A DNA stretch of 64,000 nucleotides from Halopseudomonas pertucinogena (GCF_014646575.1 NZ_BMNN01000004.1:186001-250000); one strand, 5' to 3'. Shown: positions 8,615-19,997, numbered from the stretch's first letter. The notes: a model not told the origin generated them from the letters alone. Made by a program: numbers and translations.

Positions 8615-9973
8615 ATGGGTCTGGTCCTGATACTGATCGCATTGATTGTCTTTATCGTCATGGCGACCACACGCTGGAAGCTGCATCCCTTTCTGGCTCT
8701 GCTCGGTGCGGCCCTGCTGGCGGGTTTTGCCTACCAGTTACCGACCCTGGAAATCACCGGCCACATCACCCGGGGCTTCGGCAACATCCTCGGTTACATC
8801 GGTATCGTCATCGTCTTCGGAACCATCATCGGGGTCATCCTCGAGCGCAGCGGCGCCGCCATCACCATGGCTGAAACGGTGATCCGCCTGCTGGGAGAGC
8901 GCTTTCCCACCCTGACCATGTCCATTACCGGCTACCTGGTCTCCATTCCGGTGTTCTGCGACTCGGGCTACGTCATTCTCAACTCGCTGAAGAATGCCCT
9001 GGCCGCGCGCATGAAGATCTCGGTTGTGGCAATGAGCGTGGCCCTGGCTACCGGCCTGTATGCCACCCATACCTTTGTGCCACCGACCCCCGGCCCGATT
9101 GCCGCGGCGGGCAACCTGGGGCTGGAATCCAATCTCGGGCTGGTGATTGGTGTCGGCCTGCTGGTAGCCCTGGTCACTGCCCTGGCCGGTATGTTCTGGG
9201 CCAATCGTTTTATCCACAAGGAAATCGAACTGGTGGAAGATGGCGCGCCGATCATCGATAGCGACGCCTATCAGACCATGCGCGATAGCTACGGCGTGCT
9301 GCCGGGCCCGGCCAAGGCTTTCGCTCCCATCTTCGTGCCCATTGCCCTGATTTGCCTGGGCACGGTGGTCAACCTGCCGGCTCGCCCGGTGGGTGAGGGA
9401 ATGATCTATACCCTGTTCGCCTTCCTGGGCCAGCCGGTAGTCGCCCTGGCGATCGGCCTGGGCCTGGCCTGCACCCTGCTCAAATCCTCCAACAAGCGTC
9501 AGGAACTGCAGGACCGGGTAACCGAGGGTATCATCGCGGCGGCGCCCATCCTGCTGATTACCGGCGCCGGCGGTGCCTTTGGCGCGATCCTGAGCGCCAC
9601 GCCGCTGGGTGATTATCTGGGTCAGACGTTGTCCGGGCTGGGTATTGGCCTGTTCATGCCGTTCCTGGTGGCGGCCGGTCTGAAAACGGCTCAGGGTTCC
9701 AGCACGGTATCCCTGGTCACCACCTCGGCCCTGGTCGCTCCGCTACTCGGTCAGCTCGGTCTGGACAGCGAGATGGGCCGGGTGCTTACCGTTATGGCGA
9801 TCGGCGCTGGCGCGATGACCGTCTCCCACGCCAACGACAGCTTCTTCTGGGTGGTCACCCAGTTCAGCCGGATGAAGGTTGCCACGGGGTATCAAGCGCA
9901 GACTGCGGCCACCCTGATCCAGGGCGTGGTGGGCATGCTCACCGTGTGGCTGCTCAGCTTGGTGCTGCTGTGA
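8615..9973 (+). CDS. GntP-family permease, probably glycerate or a related sugar acid
   Basis: A 452-residue, very hydrophobic carrier with about 12-14 membrane segments. ITRGFGNILGYIGIVIVFGTIIG, IPVFCDSGYVILNSL and FVPPTPGPIAAA are hallmarks of the gluconate:H+ symporter family. A longer frame exists, but TAGGAAA before the ATG at 8615 supports this start and the sequence becomes hydrophobic immediately. Its stop overlaps the glycerate kinase start by one base, so the two are translationally coupled. That coupling is the reason to propose D-glycerate as the substrate; gluconate cannot be ruled out from sequence. Confidence 0.88.
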   Translation: MGLVLILIALIVFIVMATTRWKLHPFLALLGAALLAGFAYQLPTLEITGHITRGFGNILGYIGIVIVFGTIIGVILERSGAAITMAETVIRLLGERFPTLTMSITGYLVSIPVFCDSGYVILNSLKNALAARMKISVVAMSVALATGLYATHTFVPPTPGPIAAAGNLGLESNLGLVIGVGLLVALVTALAGMFWANRFIHKEIELVEDGAPIIDSDAYQTMRDSYGVLPGPAKAFAPIFVPIALICLGTVVNLPARPVGEGMIYTLFAFLGQPVVALAIGLGLACTLLKSSNKRQELQDRVTEGIIAAAPILLITGAGGAFGAILSATPLGDYLGQTLSGLGIGLFMPFLVAAGLKTAQGSSTVSLVTTSALVAPLLGQLGLDSEMGRVLTVMAIGAGAMTVSHANDSFFWVVTQFSRMKVATGYQAQTAATLIQGVVGMLTVWLLSLVLL

Positions 9974-11112
9974 TGAAACTGGTTATCGCTCCCGACTCGT
10001 TCAAAGAAAGTATATCGGCCGAACGGGTCGCCCTGGCCATCGCTGCGGGTTGGCGCGAGGTATTTGCCGAGGCGGATATACGGCTGTGCCCCATGGCCGA
10101 TGGTGGGGAAGGATCGGTGGAGGCTGTGCTGTCCGCCACCGGCGGTGAGCGGCGGGAACTGCAGGTATGCGGCCCGCTCGGTATCCCAGTGACGGCCCAT
10201 TGGGGCTGGCTGCCGGACGAGCGGCAGGCGGTGATCGAGATGGCGGCTGCCAGCGGTTTGCATTGGGTAGCCCCAGACCAGCGCGATGCCCGCGTCACCA
10301 CCACTTACGGTACTGGCGAACTGGTGCTTGCCGCGCTGGAAGCAGGGGCGCGGCGCATCATTCTGGGCATCGGTGGCAGCGCTACCAATGACGGCGGGGC
10401 GGGGTTGCTGGAGGCCCTGGGGGCCAGGCTGCTGAATGAAGAAGGGCAACCCATCGACCGCGGCGGAGCGGCATTGACCGACCTGCAGCGTATCGAGCTG
10501 GCGGGGCTGGATACTCGGTTGGCTGCTACCGAAATCATCATCGCTGCGGATGTGGATAACCCGCTTTGCGGACCGCACGGAGCCTCCCATGTGTTTGGCC
10601 CGCAGAAGGGCGCCAGTGCCGACCAGGTGGAGCAGCTGGACCACGCGTTGAGTCACTTTGCCGATGTCATGGCGGCTGCGCTGGGCCAGGACTACCGGGA
10701 TGTGCCGGGCGTCGGCGCCGCCGGCGGGCTGGGATTTGCCGCCCGTGCGGTGCTGGGTGCCCGGTTCCGTCCGGGGATAGAGCTGGTGGCTGAGCTGTCC
10801 GGGCTGGCCGAGGCAGTGCAGGGGGCGGATCTGGTGATTACCGGAGAAGGGCGCCTGGATGGTCAGAGTCTGCACGGCAAGACGCCCGTCGGTGTCGCCC
10901 GTATCGCCCGCGCCGCCGGCGTGCCGGTGATAGCCCTGGCGGGCAGTCTGGGGGAGGGATATCAGCGGCTGTATGAGGCGGGCATAGACGCGGCCTTCAG
11001 TCTGGTACCCGGCCCGCTCAGTCTGGAGCAGGCCATGCTGGAGGGCGAGCAGCAGCTCCAGGCCCGCGCCGGTGATATAGCCCGCCTGTGGCGTCTTGCC
11101 GCCCGTCGCTGA
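9973..11112 (+). CDS. Glycerate kinase (GarK/GlxK family)
   Basis: This 379-residue type I glycerate kinase phosphorylates D-glycerate, in this family usually to 2-phosphoglycerate, feeding lower glycolysis. The start MKLVIAPDSFKESISAE, the block LCPMADGGEGSVEAVL, GIGGSATNDGGAG and VITGEGRLDGQSLHGKTPVGVA are diagnostic. It overlaps the GntP permease gene by one base, giving a two-gene uptake-and-activation module. The product feeds phosphoenolpyruvate and pyruvate, the substrate of the pyruvate carboxylase encoded just to the left. Confidence 0.95.
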   Translation: MKLVIAPDSFKESISAERVALAIAAGWREVFAEADIRLCPMADGGEGSVEAVLSATGGERRELQVCGPLGIPVTAHWGWLPDERQAVIEMAAASGLHWVAPDQRDARVTTTYGTGELVLAALEAGARRIILGIGGSATNDGGAGLLEALGARLLNEEGQPIDRGGAALTDLQRIELAGLDTRLAATEIIIAADVDNPLCGPHGASHVFGPQKGASADQVEQLDHALSHFADVMAAALGQDYRDVPGVGAAGGLGFAARAVLGARFRPGIELVAELSGLAEAVQGADLVITGEGRLDGQSLHGKTPVGVARIARAAGVPVIALAGSLGEGYQRLYEAGIDAAFSLVPGPLSLEQAMLEGEQQLQARAGDIARLWRLAARR

Positions 11113-11140
11113 ACTTCCGTGACGGCGTCGACAGCGTGCC

Positions 11141-11165
11141 GATTATCAATTGCGAATGATTATCA
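11141..11165. promoter_or_regulatory. Fur-like site upstream of a small exported protein
   Basis: The octamer GATTATCA occurs twice as a direct repeat (11141-11148 and 11158-11165). The right part, AATGATTATC, matches 9 of 10 bases of one half of the 19-bp Fur consensus; the left half is poor. It lies about 55 bases before the start codon, close to where a promoter should be. It is a candidate iron-dependent repression site only. Confidence 0.35.
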
Positions 11166-11219
11166 CTGAGAGTATATTTCTGTCAGTCCCCATCCCGGGG
11201 CATGACAGGAGAACAAGAA

Positions 11220-11597
11220 ATGCATAACCCGTTTCGTCTGTTTGTTGCCGCTGTTGCCATCAGCCTCAGCGCCGCCAGCTGGGCCGACAGCGACCGTCCG
11301 GCCCACGCCAAGGGCGAGCCGTCGGAAACGCTGCAGCAGGCCGTCAGCAATCTGAGCGAATACAACGACAAACTCGACACGCTGCTGGCGAAGGGCGAAT
11401 TGAACGCCCAGGACATGCATGAGGTGCACATGCTGACCTACACGCTGGAAAACGCCCTGCAGAAGATCCAGGCAGACCTGGAGGAAACAGCCGCGGTGCT
11501 CGAGGAAGTGCACATCGCCTCCGAAACCAACAAGCCCGAGGTGGTGAAGGAAAAAGGCCAGGTGTATCTGCAGAGCACCCGTACCCTGGTGAAGTGA
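11220..11597 (+). CDS. Small exported DUF6746-like protein
   Basis: A 125-residue protein with a clear signal peptide (about residues 1-22, ending in ASWA before DSDRP). The mature region is charged and strongly helical, with a KGEPSETLQQAVSNLSEYN block followed by heptad-like Leu/Glu repeats. This pattern resembles proteins grouped as DUF6746, whose function is unknown. AGGAGAA before the ATG fixes the start six codons inside the open frame. It appears to be a single-gene unit with a Fur-like site upstream, hinting at a metal or oxidative-stress link. The family name is from memory and less certain than the export prediction. Confidence 0.7.
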   Translation: MHNPFRLFVAAVAISLSAASWADSDRPAHAKGEPSETLQQAVSNLSEYNDKLDTLLAKGELNAQDMHEVHMLTYTLENALQKIQADLEETAAVLEEVHIASETNKPEVVKEKGQVYLQSTRTLVK

Positions 11598-11663
11598 CCC
11601 CCTGCGCCACATGTTGGCCGTGACGGCCCTCATGTTGCCAGTGGACAGAAGGTCAGCGTCTGG

Positions 11664-13253
<1,590 letters not shown>

Positions 13254-13435
13254 GGGACGAGTACCTGCGGCAGAAAGGGATGGACGGTCCGCGAGGGGCG
13301 GCGGCGCATTGTAAAGGCTGCAGCGTCGCAGGAATAGCAGAGGTTGCTTCTGCAGATGGACGGGCGATTGCAGCACCCACCAGCGTACCCCGACGTAGGG
13401 ACCAGAGCCCGGGACGATGGCGTGCGCAGCTCGCC

Positions 13436-14335
13436 TCACGGCGGTGTCCGCTCGAACGCCGCCGCCAGATAATCAATCATCACCCGCACCTTGGCGGGCG
13501 GGCGGCGATCCGGCGGATAGAGCACATGGATGCCGCCCAGCTTCACCACCGGCTTGTCCAGTTCCAGCTCCACCAGCTGCCCCTGTTTCAACGCCGTGCC
13601 GACGATGAAGTGCGGCTGATAGATGATGCCCTGGCCGGCCACCGCCGCGGCCAGTAACGCGTCGCCATTGTTGGCCAGCAGATCACCGTTGATCGGCACC
13701 CTGAATTCCCCCTCCGTCCCGAACGCCCAGTGGTGACTGTCCTGCATGGCTGACAGGGTGTAGCTCAGACAGTTGTGCTGGGCCAGATCGTTCACGGTGC
13801 GTGGGAGCCCCCGTTGATCGAGATAGTCCGGTGCTGCGCACACCTTCATGCAGCTGTCACCCAACTGGCGGGTCTGCAGCGGGCTGTCGGCCAGCCGTCC
13901 GATGCGAATGGCCAGGTCCCAGCTGCCCTCGATGAGATCAACATGGGTGTCGCTCAGGCCAAGCTCGACCCGGACCTCGGGATGCAGGTGGCTGAAGGCA
14001 GGAATCAGCGGCGCTATGAAACGGGTACCGAAGGACAGCGGCAGGTTCATGCGCAGCAACCCGGTAGCCTTGATGCGCTGGGAAGCGGCCTCCGCCTCGG
14101 CCTCGTCAATCTCCGGCAGGATGCGCTGGCAGGCTTCAAGGTAGTTGCTGCCGGCCTCGGTCAGGCTCAGGCGTCTGGTCGTGCGATGGAACAGCTTGAC
14201 CCCCAGCCGTGCCTCCAGCGCGTTGACGTGCTTGGTTGCCATAGCCGGTGACATGCCCAGATGGCGTGCAGCGGCGGATAGACTGCCGGCGCTGGCGGCG
14301 CGCACGAACACCCGCATACTGGTTATACGATCCAT
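13436..14335 (-). CDS. LysR-family regulator (CrgA-like), divergent from the dioxygenase gene
   Basis: A 299-residue LysR regulator. The N-terminal helix-turn-helix (about 1-60) contains [20 protein letters not shown] and the recognition region [24 protein letters not shown]. The effector domain (about 90-295) contains [14 protein letters not shown], typical of the large CrgA/AaeR-like branch. It is transcribed away from a DODA-type dioxygenase gene across a 104-base region, so that gene and those behind it are the likely targets. No effector can be deduced. Confidence 0.88.
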   Translation of the reverse strand: MDRITSMRVFVRAASAGSLSAAARHLGMSPAMATKHVNALEARLGVKLFHRTTRRLSLTEAGSNYLEACQRILPEIDEAEAEAASQRIKATGLLRMNLPLSFGTRFIAPLIPAFSHLHPEVRVELGLSDTHVDLIEGSWDLAIRIGRLADSPLQTRQLGDSCMKVCAAPDYLDQRGLPRTVNDLAQHNCLSYTLSAMQDSHHWAFGTEGEFRVPINGDLLANNGDALLAAAVAGQGIIYQPHFIVGTALKQGQLVELELDKPVVKLGGIHVLYPPDRRPPAKVRVMIDYLAAAFERTPP

Positions 14336-14439
14336 CTCTATTTCCTACCCAGAGTATAAAGTGTTGGTCTGAACTGGCCGGTTCTCCTACCTCAAGCTAG
14401 GGGAGATACTACAGCCATGCAAATGAGGAGGTAGTCATC

Positions 14440-15255
14440 ATGCAAACTGACCAGGCAACACGCCAACCGGTATTGTTCATTCCACATGGCGGCGGCCCCT
14501 GTTTCTTCATGGACTGGAATCCCGCCGATACCTGGGTGGGCATGGGTCATTTTCTCAGGAGCGTGGCCAGCACCCTGCCGCGCAAGCCCAGCGCCATTGT
14601 CATGGTCTCGGCCCACTGGCTAGAAGCGCAGTTCCGCGTGACCGGTCATGCCCGACCGGAACTGATCTACGACTATTACGGCTTCCCGCAGCATACCTAT
14701 GAGCTGACCTATCCAGCTCCGGGTGCACCGCAACTGGCCGAGCAGATTGTACAGACGCTGAACGACGAAGGGCTGGAAGCCGCAGTCGATCCCGAGCGGG
14801 GCTTTGACCATGGCATGTTCATTCCGCTGAAGCTGGTATTCCCGGCGGCGGATATCCCCGTCATCCAGCTGTCCCTGCGTCGGGATCTGGATCCTGCCGC
14901 GCACCTGGCGGTGGGCCGGGCCCTGGCCGGTCTGCGAGATCAGAACGTGCTGATCATCGGCAGCGGCATGAGCTTTCACAACATGCGGGCCTATGGCGAT
15001 GCGCGTTTCACTGCGGTATCCGCCGAGTTCGATGAGTGGTTGACCAGTACGGTGGAAAGCCCGGCGCAGGAGCGCGACGAGCTGCTGCGCAATTGGGCGA
15101 AGGCGCCCCAGGCCTACCAATGTCACCCCCGGGGAGATGAGGAGCACCTGATCCCTTTGATGGTGGCCGCCGGCGCCGGTGGTGGCGAGCCGGGGCAGAA
15201 GATCTATTCGGAAACGGTCATGCAGACCGTCATTTCAGCATTCCGCTTCGGTTGA
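14440..15255 (+). CDS. Extradiol ring-cleavage dioxygenase, 4,5-DOPA dioxygenase family
   Basis: A 271-residue member of the LigB/DODA superfamily. Conserved histidines expected to bind the catalytic metal are in IPHGGGP near the N-terminus, VSAHWLE, FDHGMFIPL and GMSFHNM. Family members cleave catechol-type rings, though bacterial homologues such as YgiD often have unknown natural substrates. A strong GAGGAGGT site precedes the ATG. It begins a plus-strand run with a dehydrogenase remnant, DUF2218 and cytochrome b561, and is divergent from a LysR gene. Together these suggest an aromatic or quinone-related response. Confidence 0.88.
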   Translation: MQTDQATRQPVLFIPHGGGPCFFMDWNPADTWVGMGHFLRSVASTLPRKPSAIVMVSAHWLEAQFRVTGHARPELIYDYYGFPQHTYELTYPAPGAPQLAEQIVQTLNDEGLEAAVDPERGFDHGMFIPLKLVFPAADIPVIQLSLRRDLDPAAHLAVGRALAGLRDQNVLIIGSGMSFHNMRAYGDARFTAVSAEFDEWLTSTVESPAQERDELLRNWAKAPQAYQCHPRGDEEHLIPLMVAAGAGGGEPGQKIYSETVMQTVISAFRFG

Positions 15256-15288
15256 TAACCGCATCCACAAGACATGGAGATACATAAA

Positions 15289-15378
15289 ATGATCATTGAT
15301 CTTTCAGGCAAGACAGCCATCGTAACCGGTTCCACTGGCGGTATCGGTCTGGCCATCGCCGAGAGCATAGCGGGATGA
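15289..15378 (+). pseudogene. N-terminal remnant of a short-chain dehydrogenase
   Basis: A 29-codon frame starting with ATG reads MIIDLSGKTAIVTGSTGGIG followed by LAIAESIAG and a TGA stop. This is the Rossmann-fold start of an SDR enzyme including the TGxxxGIG NAD(P)-binding motif, yet the other roughly 220 residues are missing and nothing after the stop resembles SDR. A GGAG site lies upstream. The stop overlaps the ATG of the DUF2218 gene (ATGA). The simplest reading is an internal deletion that left a short open leader now coupled to DUF2218 translation. The shape makes an assembly error unlikely, but raw reads would decide. Confidence 0.8.
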
Positions 15379-15695
15379 GCACCGCCAGTGCAGACATCCG
15401 GACCGGGCAGCCGGTCCGGATAATGAATCGCCTGTGCAGGCACTGGGGACACAAGTTTCCGGTCGAGCTCGGTGAACAGCAAAGCACCATCACCTTGCCG
15501 CTGGGTATATGCCGTATGGTCTGTACGGATATACTGCGGGTGGACCTGCACAGCGATGACCAGCAGATGGCGCAGCTGCAGCAGGTAGTTGCTGATCATC
15601 TGTCACGCATGGCGGGTTCGGAGCAGCTGACCATTGACTGGCGACAGCCGGGCCTGAAAATGACCGAAGGTGGGAAAGGAACAGAACATGAATGA
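15375..15695 (+). CDS. DUF2218 protein
   Basis: A 106-residue cytosolic protein matching the DUF2218 pattern: an N-terminal ASADIRTGQPVRIMNRLCRHWGH segment split by short loops, a central strand ITLPLGICRM, and a C-terminal QVVADHLSRM helix before LTIDW. The family is common beside siderophore, quinone or dioxygenase genes but has no known activity. Its ATG overlaps the stop of the dehydrogenase remnant, and no independent strong ribosome site is seen, so it probably depends on coupling. Its 3' end overlaps the cytochrome b561 gene by 8 bases. Confidence 0.75.
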   Translation: MSTASADIRTGQPVRIMNRLCRHWGHKFPVELGEQQSTITLPLGICRMVCTDILRVDLHSDDQQMAQLQQVVADHLSRMAGSEQLTIDWRQPGLKMTEGGKGTEHE

Positions 15696-16209
15696 TTCAA
15701 AAGAGCGCTACGGCGGCATTACCCGGTTGTTTCACTGGGGCATGGGATTGCTGATCGTCTGGCAATTCCTGAAATTCTTCGACCGCATCAACGATGGTGA
15801 GCACTGGGTGGGCCAGAACCTGGTGTCCTGGCATATTTCCATCGGCTCGGTATTGCTGGTGCTGATCGTGCTGCGCATCCTCTGGGCCGCTACCCAGAGG
15901 AATAACCGCCCCGAGCAGGATCCGGCGACCGCGCTGCTGGTCAAGGCCGGCCACGGTCTGCTCTATCTGGCCATGCTGCTGCTGCCCGTTACCGGGGTCA
16001 TGATCATGATCGGCAACGGTTTCGGCTGGGCGCCCTTCGGCATGGAAATCGTCGCCGGAGACGGGCCGGAGATCGGCTGGATGGCCACGCTGGGCAGCAT
16101 GCATTCGCTGCTCGCCTGGTCACTACTGATCCTGGTCATCGGCCATGTGGGGATCGCTCTGCTGCACCACTTCGTCAAGAAGGATGGCGTGCTGCGGCGC
16201 ATGCTCTGA
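15688..16209 (+). CDS. Cytochrome b561 family membrane protein
   Basis: A 173-residue integral membrane protein with four predicted helices. It starts with the family signature TRLFHWGMGLLIVWQF (heme-ligating His) and continues with LVSWHISIGSVLLV, AGHGLLYLAMLLLPVTG and MHSLLAWSLLILVIGHVGIALLHHF, giving the histidines needed for two b hemes. These proteins oxidise quinol or pass electrons to superoxide or periplasmic partners. AAAGGA lies just before the chosen ATG. It overlaps DUF2218 by 8 bases and is followed by a strong stem-loop, so it is the last gene of this run. Confidence 0.9.
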   Translation: MNDSKERYGGITRLFHWGMGLLIVWQFLKFFDRINDGEHWVGQNLVSWHISIGSVLLVLIVLRILWAATQRNNRPEQDPATALLVKAGHGLLYLAMLLLPVTGVMIMIGNGFGWAPFGMEIVAGDGPEIGWMATLGSMHSLLAWSLLILVIGHVGIALLHHFVKKDGVLRRML

Positions 16210-16227
16210 CCGGCAATGATCTGCATC

Positions 16228-16254
16228 GCTGCGCCCCCACCATGGGGGCGCAGC
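16228..16254 (+). terminator. Stem-loop after cytochrome b561
   Basis: Perfect 12-bp stem GCTGCGCCCCCA/TGGGGGCGCAGC with a 3-base loop. It is very GC-rich but lacks a convincing T-run, so it may need Rho or may mainly protect the 3' end of the message. Confidence 0.5.
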
Positions 16255-16333
16255 GCGTTCTGCAGCTTGTCACTGGCCGGGTCCGCAACAAGGGTCAATA
16301 ATCAGCTACATCTTCCGATGAGAGGTATTGCCC

Positions 16334-17266
<933 letters not shown>

Positions 17267-17336
17267 AAGCCGGAACGACCGCAACACCGGCCTGTCTCAT
17301 GATCACGGAATAGCAACCCATCACCGGAGGTAGCAC

Positions 17337-17858
17337 ATGAAACCGCAGAACTGGCTGATAGTGGCGGCGGCGCTGGCCGCAGGCAGTGTCCACGCCGCTT
17401 CGCAGGAAGTGACCATCAACCTGGTGGATGCCGAGGGCACCCAGGAGGCCATCGGCACCATCGAGATCAGCGAAACCGAACATGGCCTGCTGTTTACCCC
17501 CGATCTGAAATCCCTGCCGGGCGGTGTGCATGGTTTCCATGTGCATGAAAACGGCAGCTGCGATGCGGCGGAGAAGGACGGCAAGATGGTCCCCGCCCAG
17601 GCCGCTGGCGGGCATTATGATCCGCAGGACACCGGCAAACATGCAGGGCCCTACGGTGACGGCCATCTGGGCGACCTGCCCGCGCTGTACGTGAACGAGG
17701 ACGGCACGGCGGACTACCCGGTGCTGGCTCCGCGCATCAAGAAGCTGGATGAGATCAAGGGCAAGGCGTTGATGATTCATGCGGGGGGCGACAACCACGC
17801 TGATCATCCGGAACCGCTGGGTGGTGGCGGAGCGCGGGTGGCCTGTGGGGTGATCTGA
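17337..17858 (+). CDS. sodC: Periplasmic Cu/Zn superoxide dismutase
   Basis: A 173-residue enzyme that converts superoxide to hydrogen peroxide and oxygen in the periplasm. It has a signal peptide (residues 1-20, cleaved after VHA). Copper and zinc ligands lie in [19 protein letters not shown] and [10 protein letters not shown], and [24 protein letters not shown], split across the C-terminus, gives the last His, the catalytic region and the disulfide Cys. CGGAGG is well placed before the ATG. It is convergent with the NO reductase operon. Periplasmic superoxide removal limits peroxynitrite formation from NO, so the proximity may be functional, though no shared regulation is visible. Confidence 0.95.
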   Translation: MKPQNWLIVAAALAAGSVHAASQEVTINLVDAEGTQEAIGTIEISETEHGLLFTPDLKSLPGGVHGFHVHENGSCDAAEKDGKMVPAQAAGGHYDPQDTGKHAGPYGDGHLGDLPALYVNEDGTADYPVLAPRIKKLDEIKGKALMIHAGGDNHADHPEPLGGGGARVACGVI

Positions 17859-17888
17859 CCTTTGTAGTCGCCTCAGTCCGACCCACTG

Positions 17889-17906
17889 TGCGAGATGGAA
17901 CTCGCA
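17889..17906. terminator. Small hairpin between convergent sodC and norD
   Basis: TGCGAG and CTCGCA pair around a 6-base loop in the 82-base gap between convergent genes. There is no T-run on either strand. It is only a weak terminator candidate. Confidence 0.25.
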
Positions 17907-17940
17907 CCTGCATAGGGTTGCCGTTGCCGTCACTTATTGT

Positions 17941-19980
17941 TCAGCGCACCACCAGCCGCTTCATCCAGTCCAGCAATACCGTAGGCAACAGCTCCGGGCG
18001 CGGCAGCAGGGCGTAGTTCCGTGCGCCGAAGATGCGCGGCAGGTAGGCCGGGGCCTGGCGGTCGATGGTCAGGCAGAAGGCGGAAATGCCCTGCAGGCTG
18101 GCCTCGGTGACGGCCTGGCGCATGTCCTCCACGCCGTACTGGCCTTCGTAGATATCCCTGTCATTGGGCTTGCCGTCGGACAGCACCAGCAGCAACCGGT
18201 GGCTGGCCTGCTGGCGCAGCAGATCCTGGCTGGCGTGACGGATGGCGGCGCCGGCGCGGGTGTAGTGCTCCGGCTCCAGTGAGCTGATGCGCAGCGCCAC
18301 ATCGTTACCGAATGGCTCATCGAAGGTCTTGATCTGCCGGACGATCACCGCATCCGGTCCCTCCCCGGAAAACGCCTGGATCGACCAGGGCTCGCCCAGC
18401 CCGTCCAGAGCGAAACTCACCAGCAGCAGGGCTTCGCGCTCCACATCGATGATGCGCTTGCTGGTGGAGACCCAGCTGTCGGTGGAACCGCTGATATCGA
18501 TCAGCAGCGTGATCGCAAGGTGGCGCTCCGCGGTGCGGCGGGTCTGGTACAGCGCATCGGACAGGCTGCCGCCGGCACGGAAGTCTGCGTAGCTGTCGAT
18601 ATACGCCTGCAGGTCGATGTCGTCACCGTCCAGTTGCCTGCGGTGGGTAACGCGCCGTGCGCTGAGCATCTCGAAGCGGCGGCGGATCTGGTTCAGCAGG
18701 CTGCGGTGCTCCTCCAGCGTCTCATCGACCCATTGCTGCGAGCCGGGCAGATTGGGCAGCACATGCAGGGTGGCGCCGGGCTGGCGGTAGGCCTGGATGC
18801 GGCAATCCCATTCGGGATACTGCAGGCCGCCGCCCTCGCGGATGGCGGTCTTCAGCTGCATGGCGGTATTGGTATCCGGTGGATCGTCGGAAATCAGCAC
18901 CTCCTTCGAGCTTCCGGGTGTGGACACCAGGCGGGCCTGGGAGAGCTCGGAAAGCATGTCGCCATACTCGTCTGCGCTGATGTCCTCGTCCCTGTCCACC
19001 GGGCGGTTCAGACCCAGCGGATCTTCCGCCTGCTGGTGCGGCTCGTCCAGCTGGACCATGAGAATGCCCGGGTCCCTGTCATCATCTTCACCTTCTTTCG
19101 CCTCGCGCACTTCCGGCCGGCGCAGCAGGTGGGAACTGCGGGAGGGCTCGCTGGAGACCTGTGGCTCGCCTGGCTCGCCCTCGGCCGGCATGTCATTGCG
19201 ACTGGCGCTGGCGGGTGACCGCAGCTCGCCGGTCCACCAGTCCCTGAGCAGGGGGGCATCGCCACCGCGCCTGTCCTGCGGGTCCAGGCCGAGGCGTTGC
19301 AGCACGTCAAGCGACAGCCTGACCGACTCCAGCGGCGAGGGGCTGTGCGGCAGCGCAGCGCAGGCCGCACCGGGAGAGGTGCGCAACAGTTGCTGCAGCA
19401 GAGCCTCCAGCGGCCGCCGGACCGGCGAGAAGGTGCGCAGTTCGGGGCGGCGCTGCAGCGCGAACTGCCGCAGCCGGCCGATACCCGGTGCCATCCCGGG
19501 AAGCTGGCGCAGCAGATCGAAGTCGGCCGCCCAGGCTTCCAGCAGCAGAAACGCATCCGCCTGCAGCGCCGGCCATTGCGGATCGACCAGCCCGGCGCTG
19601 CCGCGCTGGGCACGGGCCGCCTGTTGCAGGGCCATGACCCGGTACAGCTCATTGCCCAGCGCGAGATCCTCGATGCCGGAATCCACCGGCAACCACAGCC
19701 GCTCGCCGTTGGTGGCGGGGATCGGTTGTTTCAGCCAGGGGGCCTGCACGCGGCGGAAGAACCGCGCCAGCATGGTCGGGTGCGGCGGCCGCTGGGCAGC
19801 GCGGATCTGCAGGGTGGTGCCGCACAGCGCGGTGATCAGCAGGTCCAGACGCGGCGCGACATCCACCAGCATGGCGGTGGGCGGGCCGGGCGGCGGTGGC
19901 CGGTAGCGCAGCCAGAGTCTGCGGATATGGATGGTGGCATGGCGGGCGGCGTCGCTGAGCAGGTCCTCCGGTTCAGCCAT
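17941..19980 (-). CDS. norD: Nitric oxide reductase activation protein NorD (VWA domain)
   Basis: A 679-residue cytosolic protein. Its C-terminal third (about 490-679) is a von Willebrand A domain with an intact metal site: ITLLIDISGSTDSW, then a Thr/Ser loop and LLLVLSDGKPNDRD. The N-terminal two-thirds are helical, with an acidic low-complexity stretch around residues 290-340. NorD works with the MoxR-type ATPase NorQ to insert the non-heme iron or mature NorB. It is last in the minus-strand norC-norB-norQ-norD order, 17 bases after norQ. It is somewhat longer than typical NorD owing to the acidic insert. Confidence 0.92.
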   Translation of the reverse strand: MAEPEDLLSDAARHATIHIRRLWLRYRPPPPGPPTAMLVDVAPRLDLLITALCGTTLQIRAAQRPPHPTMLARFFRRVQAPWLKQPIPATNGERLWLPVDSGIEDLALGNELYRVMALQQAARAQRGSAGLVDPQWPALQADAFLLLEAWAADFDLLRQLPGMAPGIGRLRQFALQRRPELRTFSPVRRPLEALLQQLLRTSPGAACAALPHSPSPLESVRLSLDVLQRLGLDPQDRRGGDAPLLRDWWTGELRSPASASRNDMPAEGEPGEPQVSSEPSRSSHLLRRPEVREAKEGEDDDRDPGILMVQLDEPHQQAEDPLGLNRPVDRDEDISADEYGDMLSELSQARLVSTPGSSKEVLISDDPPDTNTAMQLKTAIREGGGLQYPEWDCRIQAYRQPGATLHVLPNLPGSQQWVDETLEEHRSLLNQIRRRFEMLSARRVTHRRQLDGDDIDLQAYIDSYADFRAGGSLSDALYQTRRTAERHLAITLLIDISGSTDSWVSTSKRIIDVEREALLLVSFALDGLGEPWSIQAFSGEGPDAVIVRQIKTFDEPFGNDVALRISSLEPEHYTRAGAAIRHASQDLLRQQASHRLLLVLSDGKPNDRDIYEGQYGVEDMRQAVTEASLQGISAFCLTIDRQAPAYLPRIFGARNYALLPRPELLPTVLLDWMKRLVVR

Positions 19981-19997
19981 GGCGGCCTGTCCTCCGC

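Noticed and set aside
13254-13439. A 62-residue N-terminal extension of the ABC-F ATPase
   Set aside because: The extension is Arg/Pro-rich, lacks homology to YbiT proteins and runs into the end of the LysR gene; the TTG start gives the exact family N-terminus.
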